Assembly: GCA_947453475.1 (NCBI GenBank)
Contig: CANGGK010000009.1
Location: 1-36,224, forward strand
Reading direction: 5' to 3'
Source: Microbacteriaceae bacterium
GTDB taxonomy: Bacteria > Actinomycetota > Actinomycetes > Actinomycetales > Microbacteriaceae
DNA: 36,224 nt
The notes beneath the pieces were generated by a model. The model saw nothing but the letters and a program-made list of their open reading frames with translations. It made no database searches and was not told the origin of the DNA. Both the position numbers and the translations under genes were made by a program. How positions within the stretch are numbered: position 1 is the first letter of the stretch; each line of letters starts with the position of its first letter. Shown here piece by piece: positions 25,606 to 34,593 of the stretch.

Positions 25606-26832
25606 ATGGCCAAATCTCCCTTGATTTTAGCTGCGCTAGCTAAGGACGCTGTTCGTCACCTCGATTTCGTTCAGGTCAAAAGCTTGAACGCAGGCGCTGA
25701 CGGCGCTTTTGACACCGCACTTTTAACCGCGGTAACTGGCGAGCACTACGTGGTTCGCATTGCGAACACCCAGTCGGCTGGCACCGAGCAAGAGGTTGAA
25801 CTTCAAGCACTTCGGGCTCTGGGAGCCGAGGGCCGGGCGGCATTGCCTTTCAAAATCACCAGCCTGATTGGTGAAACCAAGGATGACAAGGGTGCCCGCG
25901 CGCTTATTTTTGACTTTGTTTACGGTAGCCCGGTGGATGTCGGTTCGATAAGCGGCGACTCAGACCTTGCTCGCAACATCGGCCTAGCAATCGCAGCCAT
26001 TCACAAGCTTCCGCTGGCCGTAGTTGAAAACGCTCACCTGCCTGAGTTTCAACCGGAAGATATTTTGCGCGCCCGAACCGCTGAACTCGACCGCTTTGCG
26101 GCGACCGGCAAGGTTCCGCCAATCTTGCTTTCTCGCTGGGAAGGCGTTCTTGAAGACTCATCACTGTTCCGGTTTCAACCGACCGTGGTTCACGGTGCTT
26201 TGAACGGTGACACAGTGCTCGAAGAAGATGGCCGAAACGTGGCCGGAGTTCTGGCCTGGAGCAGCCTTAAGATTAGCGACCCAGCCGAAGACCTCGCCTG
26301 GATTTTGGGCTCAGAAAACGACCCATTTGCCGACGCCGTCTTGGCCGCCTACGGAGCAAATCGACCTGGCGTCGACCCATCCATTCGCCAACGTGCCGTC
26401 TTGTACAGCGAATACGAACGCGCTCGCTGGTTGATGCACGGCGTGAACAAGGGCGATCAGTCGATCATCGATGATGCCGTTGACATGCTCAACACGCTTG
26501 CCCAGGATGTTGAAGCCGGCGTTATTGGACGCCTGACGGCTGCACCAATCGCCGCATTCGTGGCCGAACCGATTATCGAAGAAGTTTCTGAGACCTTCAT
26601 CGCGTTTGAATCTGACGACGAGTTTGAAGTGATTGAAATCACCGAAGAACTCAGCGCTTCTGGGGTTGAAGATTCGGTTTCTCTAGAAACTGCGCCAATC
26701 GATGTCATCTCAGAAGACGCCGAGTTAGATGAGATTGCTCAAGAAGATTTAACGGAAGAGCGTTCCAGCTATGTCGATGACAAAACTCGACCCATCGAGC
26801 TTCCTGAGAAATCAGACAACGAACTTTTCTAG
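25606..26832 (+). CDS. APH-fold (aminoglycoside/macrolide phosphotransferase-like) protein with degenerate catalytic loop and acidic C-terminal tail
   Basis: ORF called from TTG 25588; ATG at 25606 preferred. VVHGALNGDTVL...VAGVLAWSSLKISDPAEDLAW aligns with HGDLxxxNxL...GxIDWxxxxxGDPxxDLA but lacks the key Asp residues. Confidence 0.8.
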   Translation: MAKSPLILAALAKDAVRHLDFVQVKSLNAGADGAFDTALLTAVTGEHYVVRIANTQSAGTEQEVELQALRALGAEGRAALPFKITSLIGETKDDKGARALIFDFVYGSPVDVGSISGDSDLARNIGLAIAAIHKLPLAVVENAHLPEFQPEDILRARTAELDRFAATGKVPPILLSRWEGVLEDSSLFRFQPTVVHGALNGDTVLEEDGRNVAGVLAWSSLKISDPAEDLAWILGSENDPFADAVLAAYGANRPGVDPSIRQRAVLYSEYERARWLMHGVNKGDQSIIDDAVDMLNTLAQDVEAGVIGRLTAAPIAAFVAEPIIEEVSETFIAFESDDEFEVIEITEELSASGVEDSVSLETAPIDVISEDAELDEIAQEDLTEERSSYVDDKTRPIELPEKSDNELF

Positions 26833-29800
26833 TTCGCTAGCGTCGTTTTCCAAAGCTCTATCAATTCGGCTTCCCCGAGCAATTTTGCGGGTTTGACCTC
26901 TACGTCGTCGGCAACGAAGTAGAAACTTGCTTCTATCTGCTCGAGTGGCATTCCGCTGAATCGCGAGTATGCCAACCTGTAGAGAGCCAGTTGCAACGAA
27001 CGAAGTTCTTCGTCGGCCTGGTTTTTTGGTCGCTTGCCGGTTTTCCAGTCGATGACTTCGACTCCTGTTTCGGTCTCGAAGACGGCATCCAGTTTGCAGA
27101 TGAATGTGTTGCCTTCGATTGTTAGTTGAATCTCGCGTTCGATTTCTAGCGGAACGAGCTCTGACCATCGCGAGGCTTCAAAATTCGCCTGGAGGTCTTT
27201 GATTGCCTCGAGGTCGAATTCGTGATTCTCGTTATCTAACGAATCAAGCTCTTCAACCAAATGCTCGGCACCGTATCGCGCCTCGACCCAACTGTGAAAA
27301 AGGGTTCCGTTTCGGGTCTGTTTATAAGGTTTTTGCGGCATCGGGCGGCGATAGCGTTCAATCAACCCTGGCAAATCAGATACGAAATCTTTGAATCTTG
27401 AGGCCGGCACACGAACCGGCAATTCAACGAGCCTAGAAGATGACAGCGCCTCGTCGCGCTCGGCCAAGAGCAAATCAATGTCTGCCTGAATCTTGTCGCC
27501 AAATGCTAACCCGGCAACGAGTTCAGCTTCGCGATCTATTGCCGAGAGAGTCTTATCTCTAGCGATTTCAACCTCACCACGATGGCGCTCGCCCAGCGGG
27601 TCGAGTGGCCATGACTCGAACTTTTGGAGTTCGGTTAGCGGGTTCTCTTCAACTTCAAGTTCTGGCAATTCGAAACCGGAGAATTCAGTCATTTCGAGTG
27701 CGGTACGCAAGAATCTTGAAGCGTCTCTTGGCTTCTTATTGCTTGGCTTCCAATAAGAACCGGTTAGCAACAGCTCAGCCTTTGGTCGCGTAACGGCAAC
27801 ATAGATCAGACGTAGCTCTTCGAGCAACTGATGGGCCTTTGCAGCCGCCTTGAACGCTTCGTGACTCTGCTTAGCTTCGGGTTGGCTTGAAACCCCGCGC
27901 AAGTTCCACTCGGGTAGTGACTCTTTGTCGCCTCGCAAAGGATAGGGCAGGCGCCCTAAACCGAGCCAACCGGTGCCGCCCTTACCGTCACCCGGAAAAT
28001 CGCCCTCAACCAGGTTTGCCACGCAGACGTTGTCCCATTCCAAACCTTTGGAGGCGTGAATCGTGAGCACCTGAACCACACCCTTCTCTGGGTTGGTGCT
28101 CGGCATTTCAAACCGCTCTCGCTGGTCTGCAAACTCAAGCCATTCAAGAAATGCTCCAAGGTGTGGCCGATTATTGCTACCTGCATAACCCGAAACAACT
28201 GCCGCGAATGCGTTTAGATGTGCCATCGGGTTCTTGCGGCGAGGGTTTGCTGCAACCTCAATGTCGAGCCAAAGCTCTTGCTCAACCACCCTCACGTATT
28301 CAACCAACGGCATGCCCGTTCGCCGCCTAAAGTTGCGCAGGGTAAGGGCAGCGTCAAGTAACCGCGGCAAGCCTTGTTCGCTGAAACCGATTTTTTCAGG
28401 GTTTCTTTCATCAAGCATCTGATCTAGGGCGTCAACAATTGAGACCGCGTCTTCTTTGGCCAGACCCTCTTGCTGCCTGATCTTTAGCTCTTCATCCTCC
28501 GGCCTAGCCAGTCTCACCGCGTAGCGGTGCAAACGTTCGATGTCTTTTGCACCGAGGCGCCATCGAGGGCCAGAAAGCAGGCGGATGAGTTGCGAACCTG
28601 CCTCTGGGTAGTGGATAACCCGAAGAGCGCAGATTAAATCGACAACCTCGGGCATTTCGAGAAGCCCGCCCAGGCCAACTACTTCTACTTCTAGCCCAGT
28701 TGCCTGCAAAGCATCCACGAATAAGGGCATTTGACTGCGTTTGCGCATAAGCAATGCGCCCGTCGAGTCTCCGGCCATCGTTGCCTTGAACCAGGATGCG
28801 ACAGTTGCCGCTTCTTGATTCATGTCTTGTTCGAATTTGATTGAAATTTCTCCCGAGCCCGCATCTTGTCGGGGCTGAAGGGTAACCACCTTCAGATCGC
28901 CGGTTAGACGGTTTGCTAGGTCGAGCACTTTTGCCGGGTTTCGCCACGATGTAGAGAGCGTGAAGTCGGCGGCCGCGACTCCCGACTCGAAATCGACGTG
29001 GAAGTTGCTTAGGTTAGAAGCGCTGGCGCCGCGCCAACCGTAAATTGATTGGTTTGGGTCGCCAACGGCAAAGACAGATGAGCCGGCAAATAGGTTTTTC
29101 AGTAATCTGGTCTGCAAGAACGATGTGTCTTGATATTCGTCAAGCAACACCTGAGTGTAGGTTTCGCGCTCACGTTCTCGAGCGGCAGGCACTTCACGCA
29201 CCGCACGCTCTGCCAGCGCTACTTGGTCGCTGTAGTCGACGTATCCTTGGCGATGTTTTTCTTCGATGTAGGCTTCGGCCAACTTTGCGATTACCGGCGT
29301 AGACAAAAGTGGTTTCAAGATGTCGGCCATGTATGCGAACTGAGTTAGGTCTGTCGAACCGGCCTTCTTGGGCAAATCGGACAAGCTCGAAATAACCCCC
29401 TGAATTACATCTTCAACCTGCTGCGCGCCAACGATGTTGTCATTCATTTCTTGAGCTAAGGCGAGCACAGCGTCAATTAGTGGGTTCAGGTTTATGTCTA
29501 AGTCGGTTAGGCGACTATCGATTTCAGAACCGTGACGAACAATCACTTCGCGCGCAAGTTGAAAAGCGGCAGCTTCGGTGAGCAGAGCCGCTTCTGGCTC
29601 ATAACCGATTGCGAGTGCGAAGTCTCGGAATAACCCGTTCGCGTAGGCATTGTAGGTCGAGATATTTGGAGGAGAGAAATCGTATTCCAAATCGGCAGGC
29701 CAAAGATCGCTATCGCGCAGCTGAAGCAAACTCTCGTAGATGCGCTTAGAAAGCTCAGCAGCGGCCTTTCGTGTGAAGGTAAGACCGAGAATCTGTTCGG

Positions 29801-29999
29801 GCCGGGCAAAACCGTTGGCAACCAACCAAAGCACTCGAACCGCCATCAGTTCGGTCTTGCCGCTGCCGGCACCTGCAACTACCAATGATGGCGAATCGAC
29901 CGGTGCGGACTGCACTGCAGCCTCTTGCTCAGGCGTCAAACGGTAAGGCTTTATTACGGCGGAAACCTGATTGGCGCTGAACTTTGCGTTATCCGCCAT
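26829..29999 (-). CDS. adnB: AdnB-like UvrD-family helicase with C-terminal PD-(D/E)XK nuclease
   Basis: 1056 aa; VVAGAGSGKTELMAVRVLWL, LLDEYQDTSFLQTRLL, GDPNQSIYGWRGAS, LTIHASKGLEWDNV, YVAVTRPKAELLLTG; nuclease VEVIDWKTGKRP and LQLALYRLAYS. Confidence 0.9.
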   Translation of the reverse strand: MADNAKFSANQVSAVIKPYRLTPEQEAAVQSAPVDSPSLVVAGAGSGKTELMAVRVLWLVANGFARPEQILGLTFTRKAAAELSKRIYESLLQLRDSDLWPADLEYDFSPPNISTYNAYANGLFRDFALAIGYEPEAALLTEAAAFQLAREVIVRHGSEIDSRLTDLDINLNPLIDAVLALAQEMNDNIVGAQQVEDVIQGVISSLSDLPKKAGSTDLTQFAYMADILKPLLSTPVIAKLAEAYIEEKHRQGYVDYSDQVALAERAVREVPAARERERETYTQVLLDEYQDTSFLQTRLLKNLFAGSSVFAVGDPNQSIYGWRGASASNLSNFHVDFESGVAAADFTLSTSWRNPAKVLDLANRLTGDLKVVTLQPRQDAGSGEISIKFEQDMNQEAATVASWFKATMAGDSTGALLMRKRSQMPLFVDALQATGLEVEVVGLGGLLEMPEVVDLICALRVIHYPEAGSQLIRLLSGPRWRLGAKDIERLHRYAVRLARPEDEELKIRQQEGLAKEDAVSIVDALDQMLDERNPEKIGFSEQGLPRLLDAALTLRNFRRRTGMPLVEYVRVVEQELWLDIEVAANPRRKNPMAHLNAFAAVVSGYAGSNNRPHLGAFLEWLEFADQRERFEMPSTNPEKGVVQVLTIHASKGLEWDNVCVANLVEGDFPGDGKGGTGWLGLGRLPYPLRGDKESLPEWNLRGVSSQPEAKQSHEAFKAAAKAHQLLEELRLIYVAVTRPKAELLLTGSYWKPSNKKPRDASRFLRTALEMTEFSGFELPELEVEENPLTELQKFESWPLDPLGERHRGEVEIARDKTLSAIDREAELVAGLAFGDKIQADIDLLLAERDEALSSSRLVELPVRVPASRFKDFVSDLPGLIERYRRPMPQKPYKQTRNGTLFHSWVEARYGAEHLVEELDSLDNENHEFDLEAIKDLQANFEASRWSELVPLEIEREIQLTIEGNTFICKLDAVFETETGVEVIDWKTGKRPKNQADEELRSLQLALYRLAYSRFSGMPLEQIEASFYFVADDVEVKPAKLLGEAELIELWKTTLAN

Positions 30000-32900
30000 A
30001 AGAGACCGCCTTAGTCAAGTGAATTTGGCAACTGCCGAATTCATTCGAGTTGGTGCAATGAGAGTCGATTTGAGCGATGAAAACCCGATCTGTCATGGCC
30101 ATACCTGATGTTGCAGCCTCGATTAAACGATCAAACTCAAGTTTGGTTTCGGGCGAATCTGCCAGCGCCGGTTGGTTTCGCTCAACCGGCTTGTCACCGG
30201 TTCCAACTAACAGCAACTTCGCTCCGGCCAGCTCGGTGTCGGCATCGACCCCTTGAAGATCGGCGAATGCTCCATTCTCGAAAGCAAGTTGATAGAGACC
30301 CAACTGGGCGTGCTGCCTGGCTTCTTCTGCGGTGAATGATTTTGAGCCCGTCTTAAGGTCAACAATCATGACGCGGCCATCTGGATAAAGCTCAAGTCGG
30401 TCTACTTGACCGCGAACTCGAGCTCGACCGGTTTCGAATTCGAAATTCACCTCGCGACCAATCACTTTTGAACCCTCGGCCTCGAATTTGCGCAGGTACT
30501 GAACCATGTTTGAAATCATGCGCTTCGCCTTGCGTTCGCCAGCCTCTTCGAGCCAGGCCGATTCAAAACTGAGAGTGTGCCACTTCGATTCGACTAGACC
30601 CCAAAGCGACTCTTCATTCATGTCGACACCAAGCTCGAGAGCCTTATGCACAAGCGAACCCAAGTTAGCCGAAAAGGTGTTGTCGCCGCCACCGTGTGCG
30701 TTCAAGAACCAATGAAGCGGGCACTTGGCGAAGTTCTCAAGTTGCGATGGACGAAGCCATACCTGCGCTTCTGGGTCTTCAAGATCGACCAGTGGCTCTG
30801 TCGTTGAAACCGCAAGCATTCCATACCAGCTGTCGGGGTGAGCGCCGGCGACACCTGCTGAAGCAAGACGAGCCAAGCCAAGGGCTGCAGAGTCGAGTTC
30901 GGGCAAAGATTTTGACCTGGTTAGCGTGCGTCTGAGCGAACCAGCAAGTCCACGCAAAGTTAGCTGCGTGCCTGCATAAGATTCTCGTTCGGGAATCTTG
31001 CCGTTGATTAGCCCGATGAATTGGGAAATTTGATCGTCTTCAGAGTCGGTAGCCGAAACGATCAACCGCTCGCTCGCGGCACCGACCGCTTTGTAGAGCA
31101 TTCGAAGTTCGTCGGGAAGTTCAGACTTGGTGACCAAAGCGATTTCATCGATGCGGCCCGTTTGCAAGGCATCTAGAACTGTGGCGCCTAGAAGAGAAGA
31201 ACGTGGTCTGAGGTTTGGCCATACTCCCTCGATAAGTTGAGGCAAGGCAACTACCTTGAACCTACGACCAATCAGCCCAGATGGAGTTGCCAGTGTCACA
31301 CGTTGAGCGAACGAATCGTTTAAGGCCAGAGTGTCTTCGGGCAGACCGAGTGCCAGCTGTTGGGCAACAAATACTCGCTGGTCGCCGTTCGGGTTGCGTT
31401 CGGCATAGCGATTGGCTGCGGCGAATAGGGCGACAACGGCGTCGAGGTCTCGATTGGCCTGAAGAGCGACTTCGCCAACGCCGGCCGAGAGCACTTGCCA
31501 AGACTTATCGAGGCCACTGCCTGACCATAAACACCAGAGCAGATCTTCAATGCTCTGATCTGCATCAGCGCCAATGGCGGCGGCTTGAGTGAGCAACTTC
31601 AAGAATCGCTCGGCTTTGCGCGCCTCGGAACCTCGAATGGTTGCAAGCGCACCCGGCGACTCAAAAAGGGCAACCAGCAGCTCGTCACTGTTTCGAAGAC
31701 CATCGGCAAGCAGCTCTTCTCGCCGCAAAGACCGTCTGAGCCGGCGAATAGCCAACGTATCGAGCCCGGCGAACACCGAGGTGAGCAATTCGACAGCAAA
31801 TGCAGGTTCGATTTCACGCGGGTTAAGCGCCAGATCGGCCAACGTCAGAAGACTTCGAGAGGCGAACTCCTCGCGCAAAGCAGATTGAGCGCCAAGAATC
31901 TGCACCGGAACTGACTCGTTGGCCAAAGCAACTGCCAGCGCCTCGAGATTTGAGCGAGAACGAGCGACTACGGCAATCTCTGACCATTGGTAACCCTCGA
32001 AAAGGTGTAGCTCGCGCAGGGTTCTCGCTAGCCAGGCAAGTTCCCCGGTCTCTTGATTGAACACGCGAACCTCAACGCTCGAATCTGAAACATCCGAGAC
32101 TTGCTCAGTCGGCCTGGCCAGACTCTTACGCTGGCGACCTGCACGAGCGGTGTCAATTTGCCGACTCACCTTGGATAAGACATTCGAGAGATTTAAAGGC
32201 CGTGGCGCGAAGTTGGGTGTCAAATAAATAGTTTCTACCGAAGCCCCACGTTTGCCGGCAATCTCGTCGGCCAGGTTTGCCATAGCCCGAGGGTCTGCCG
32301 CCCTAAAACCCAAAGTTGAAGAGTCAGGGTCACCCACTAGAACTAGACCGCGCTCGGTGCCGGCCAAAACTCGAAGTAGTCGAATGGCAGCCGGCGTAAG
32401 CTCCTGAGCATCATCAATGACTATCGTGCCAATTTTCGAAATCTCATCGGGCCACTCGGCTTGAGAACTGAGCCATTGACTTGCGATTCGAAGCAGTGAA
32501 GATGCATCAAATCGCCCCTCAAATTCGGAGCTCGAAACTTTAGCCAGGTATTTCTCGAAGAAGAGTGCTGAAGCTGACCACTCGGGCTTTTGGTGCTTTT
32601 CACCGAGCGCAGACAGTTCGCTCACGTTGATGCCGTGTTCAAGGCAAACCGTAATGAAGTCACGAAGTTCGGCGCGGAAACCCGAAAGTTCGAGTACTTG
32701 ACGATTGAACTGAACCGGCCAGTTTGACGAAACTTCGGGCAACCCGGCTTCGACAAACTCTGAAATGACCTGCGCAAGGATTCGATCTTGCTCGCTACCG
32801 CTGATCAATTCTGGAAGTTTGGCGCCTTCGCGCAATGACTTGAACCTAAGCACTCCGAAGGCAAACGACGTAAGAGTTCGAGCCAGTGGGCCGGGCGTGG

Positions 32901-33198
32901 CACCTTGGAATTGAAGTGCCAACTCATCACGAAGTTGATTGGCGCTTTCGCGATTGGCAGCCAGAACCATAACCCGACTCGTATCGCCATCACCGACCAG
33001 CTTGGCGAATAAGGCCTTAACGGCAACGGTTTTGCCTGAACCTGGCGAACCATAAACAGTTGCGATGGATGCAGGCGCAAGGTTCGCCACCGCCAATTGA
33101 CTGGCTGCTAAGACATGAGGAGCGGGCATCTCGGCAACCGCCGAACCCTGAAAGCGCATCTCTGTCATGCCGTCAAAACTACCCTGTGGCACAGACAT
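29989..33198 (-). CDS. adnA: AdnA-like helicase/nuclease subunit (PD-(D/E)XK, Fe-S-type nuclease domain)
   Basis: About 1070 aa; VYGSPGSGKTVAVKALF, TIVIDDAQELTPAAIRLL, LVGDPDSSTLGFRAADP; nuclease GRVMIVDLKTGSKS, QLGLYQLAF; cysteines FAKCPLHWFL and SHCTNSNEFGSC. Track start 33210 is TTG; ATG at 33198. Confidence 0.87.
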   Translation of the reverse strand: MSVPQGSFDGMTEMRFQGSAVAEMPAPHVLAASQLAVANLAPASIATVYGSPGSGKTVAVKALFAKLVGDGDTSRVMVLAANRESANQLRDELALQFQGATPGPLARTLTSFAFGVLRFKSLREGAKLPELISGSEQDRILAQVISEFVEAGLPEVSSNWPVQFNRQVLELSGFRAELRDFITVCLEHGINVSELSALGEKHQKPEWSASALFFEKYLAKVSSSEFEGRFDASSLLRIASQWLSSQAEWPDEISKIGTIVIDDAQELTPAAIRLLRVLAGTERGLVLVGDPDSSTLGFRAADPRAMANLADEIAGKRGASVETIYLTPNFAPRPLNLSNVLSKVSRQIDTARAGRQRKSLARPTEQVSDVSDSSVEVRVFNQETGELAWLARTLRELHLFEGYQWSEIAVVARSRSNLEALAVALANESVPVQILGAQSALREEFASRSLLTLADLALNPREIEPAFAVELLTSVFAGLDTLAIRRLRRSLRREELLADGLRNSDELLVALFESPGALATIRGSEARKAERFLKLLTQAAAIGADADQSIEDLLWCLWSGSGLDKSWQVLSAGVGEVALQANRDLDAVVALFAAANRYAERNPNGDQRVFVAQQLALGLPEDTLALNDSFAQRVTLATPSGLIGRRFKVVALPQLIEGVWPNLRPRSSLLGATVLDALQTGRIDEIALVTKSELPDELRMLYKAVGAASERLIVSATDSEDDQISQFIGLINGKIPERESYAGTQLTLRGLAGSLRRTLTRSKSLPELDSAALGLARLASAGVAGAHPDSWYGMLAVSTTEPLVDLEDPEAQVWLRPSQLENFAKCPLHWFLNAHGGGDNTFSANLGSLVHKALELGVDMNEESLWGLVESKWHTLSFESAWLEEAGERKAKRMISNMVQYLRKFEAEGSKVIGREVNFEFETGRARVRGQVDRLELYPDGRVMIVDLKTGSKSFTAEEARQHAQLGLYQLAFENGAFADLQGVDADTELAGAKLLLVGTGDKPVERNQPALADSPETKLEFDRLIEAATSGMAMTDRVFIAQIDSHCTNSNEFGSCQIHLTKAVSYGG

Positions 33199-33260
33199 TA
33201 TTTGCGCCAACTAGTGCCATGGTTTGTCGTAATCTAGTGACAGGCAACGAAAGGTCTCAA

Positions 33261-33485
33261 ATGGACATCAGAATCGGCATCCGCGACAGCGGCCGCGAAA
33301 TTAGTTTTGAATCTGCACAAACCGCTAGCGAAGTAGAGAGCGCAGTTGCGGCAGTTCTAGAGGGCGGCGCCAAGGTTTTGAAGTTGAGCGACAACAAGGG
33401 TCGCCGTTTTATCGTTCCTACCGAAGCACTCGGCTATGTCGAGATCGGTGCCGAGGAGGCTCGTCGCGTGGGGTTCATCGCCTAA
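33261..33485 (+). CDS. DUF3107 small protein
   Basis: MDIRIGIRDSGREISFESAQTASEVESAVAAVLEGGAKVLKLSDNKGRRFIVPTEALGYVEIG; ATG at 33261 with upstream GAAAGG. Confidence 0.9.
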   Translation: MDIRIGIRDSGREISFESAQTASEVESAVAAVLEGGAKVLKLSDNKGRRFIVPTEALGYVEIGAEEARRVGFIA

Positions 33486-33739
33486 TGGAACTCGCATTCA
33501 TCCTGGTTTATGCAGCAATTCTCGGCCTGGTAGCTCCTTACCTTGGCCTCAACACCAAGACCATGGGATCACTCACCCCTGGCGCAATCGCTCTGGTGAA
33601 GGGCGCCCTCGCTTGGGCTGTGCTCACTTGGTGCGGAATGCACTACGACCAGGCATGGATTTGGATCATTGTGATGTTGGCCATGCCAGCCGCAATGGTT
33701 ATCGGCGTTCGCTGGCTTGGCAACAAGCGCGCAGCCTAA
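33485..33739 (+). CDS. Small hydrophobic membrane protein
   Basis: 84 aa; two or three hydrophobic segments; start overlaps DUF3107 stop (TAATG), suggesting translational coupling. Confidence 0.75.
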   Translation: MELAFILVYAAILGLVAPYLGLNTKTMGSLTPGAIALVKGALAWAVLTWCGMHYDQAWIWIIVMLAMPAAMVIGVRWLGNKRAA

Positions 33740-33748
33740 GCAAGAACC

Positions 33749-34522
33749 TTAAGCGGTTAGCCCGAGCGCATCCATACGCACAGTGTGAGCGCCAATTAGT
33801 TCTGAAATCAGCGGCTCAATCTTTGAGTAAGCCGCGAGATTCAAGTCACGCTCTTCTGCCGCGGTCAATTTCTTAGTCTTCGGGAACCCGGCAAGCTTGC
33901 GGTTATCGAAGGCACCGCGCAGTTCGAGCAGCACATCACCCATGAGTCGGCGACCCCAGAGTGCGAGACTCGAGGCCAACTGCTCGTCGGCTTGCATCGA
34001 TTCCAACAGCACGCGCTTTGCAAAAGCCTCAAACTTTTTGTCATTCAACGCCTTCTCGACATCTGCGCGCAAGGTCGGCTCGAGGCCAACCGCCAGTCGT
34101 CGATAGAAGTCATCCAAGAGGCCAGAAACCAGATAAACCTTGATAACGCTCTCGTGCCAACTGTTGCCGGTAGTGCGCGAGTGAAAGGTTTCGATGCGCT
34201 CGACAAAAGGGTCCATTGCGTCGGTTGGGTCTACTCCCAAACCGGCCAACTTTTTCGCAATCGCGCGGTATTTTTCGAAGCTTTTGGCGGCAGCCTCTGA
34301 AAGCTCTGCCTTGTATTGGGTTTTCGGCGAGAACTTAAGTTCGTTGGTCAAGATCTCGAACTGACTTAGCTGCAAGTAGGCAAGCTGCCCCAGAAAGGCC
34401 TTTGGCTCAGGGGTATAAGGCTTGAGGTCAATGGCATCGGTGTTTCGAGCAGCGCGCTCTTCGCGAGCCGGCAAAGTGAATTTGCGGGCGCCCGTGCGTA
34501 GTCGTTTGAACCAATCGAACAT
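33749..34522 (-). CDS. Ferritin-like domain protein (Rv3210c-like)
   Basis: 257 aa; AFLGQLAYLQLSQFEILTNEL, VDPTDAMDPFVERIETFHSRTTGNSWHESVIKVYLVSGLLDDFYRRLA; position next to the DEAD helicase matches the conserved neighbourhood. Confidence 0.75.
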   Translation of the reverse strand: MFDWFKRLRTGARKFTLPAREERAARNTDAIDLKPYTPEPKAFLGQLAYLQLSQFEILTNELKFSPKTQYKAELSEAAAKSFEKYRAIAKKLAGLGVDPTDAMDPFVERIETFHSRTTGNSWHESVIKVYLVSGLLDDFYRRLAVGLEPTLRADVEKALNDKKFEAFAKRVLLESMQADEQLASSLALWGRRLMGDVLLELRGAFDNRKLAGFPKTKKLTAAEERDLNLAAYSKIEPLISELIGAHTVRMDALGLTA

Positions 34523-34593
34523 CCTTCAAGAATAGTCATCTCCGAGCCCGTTGTGAAAGCGACGAGTAGACTGGACAGGACTTAGGAGCACTA

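Noticed and set aside
33211-33239. CTAGTG repeated at 33211-33216 and 33234-33239 between adnA and DUF3107
   Set aside because: Only 6 bp and with 23-bp spacing; too short to claim an operator.
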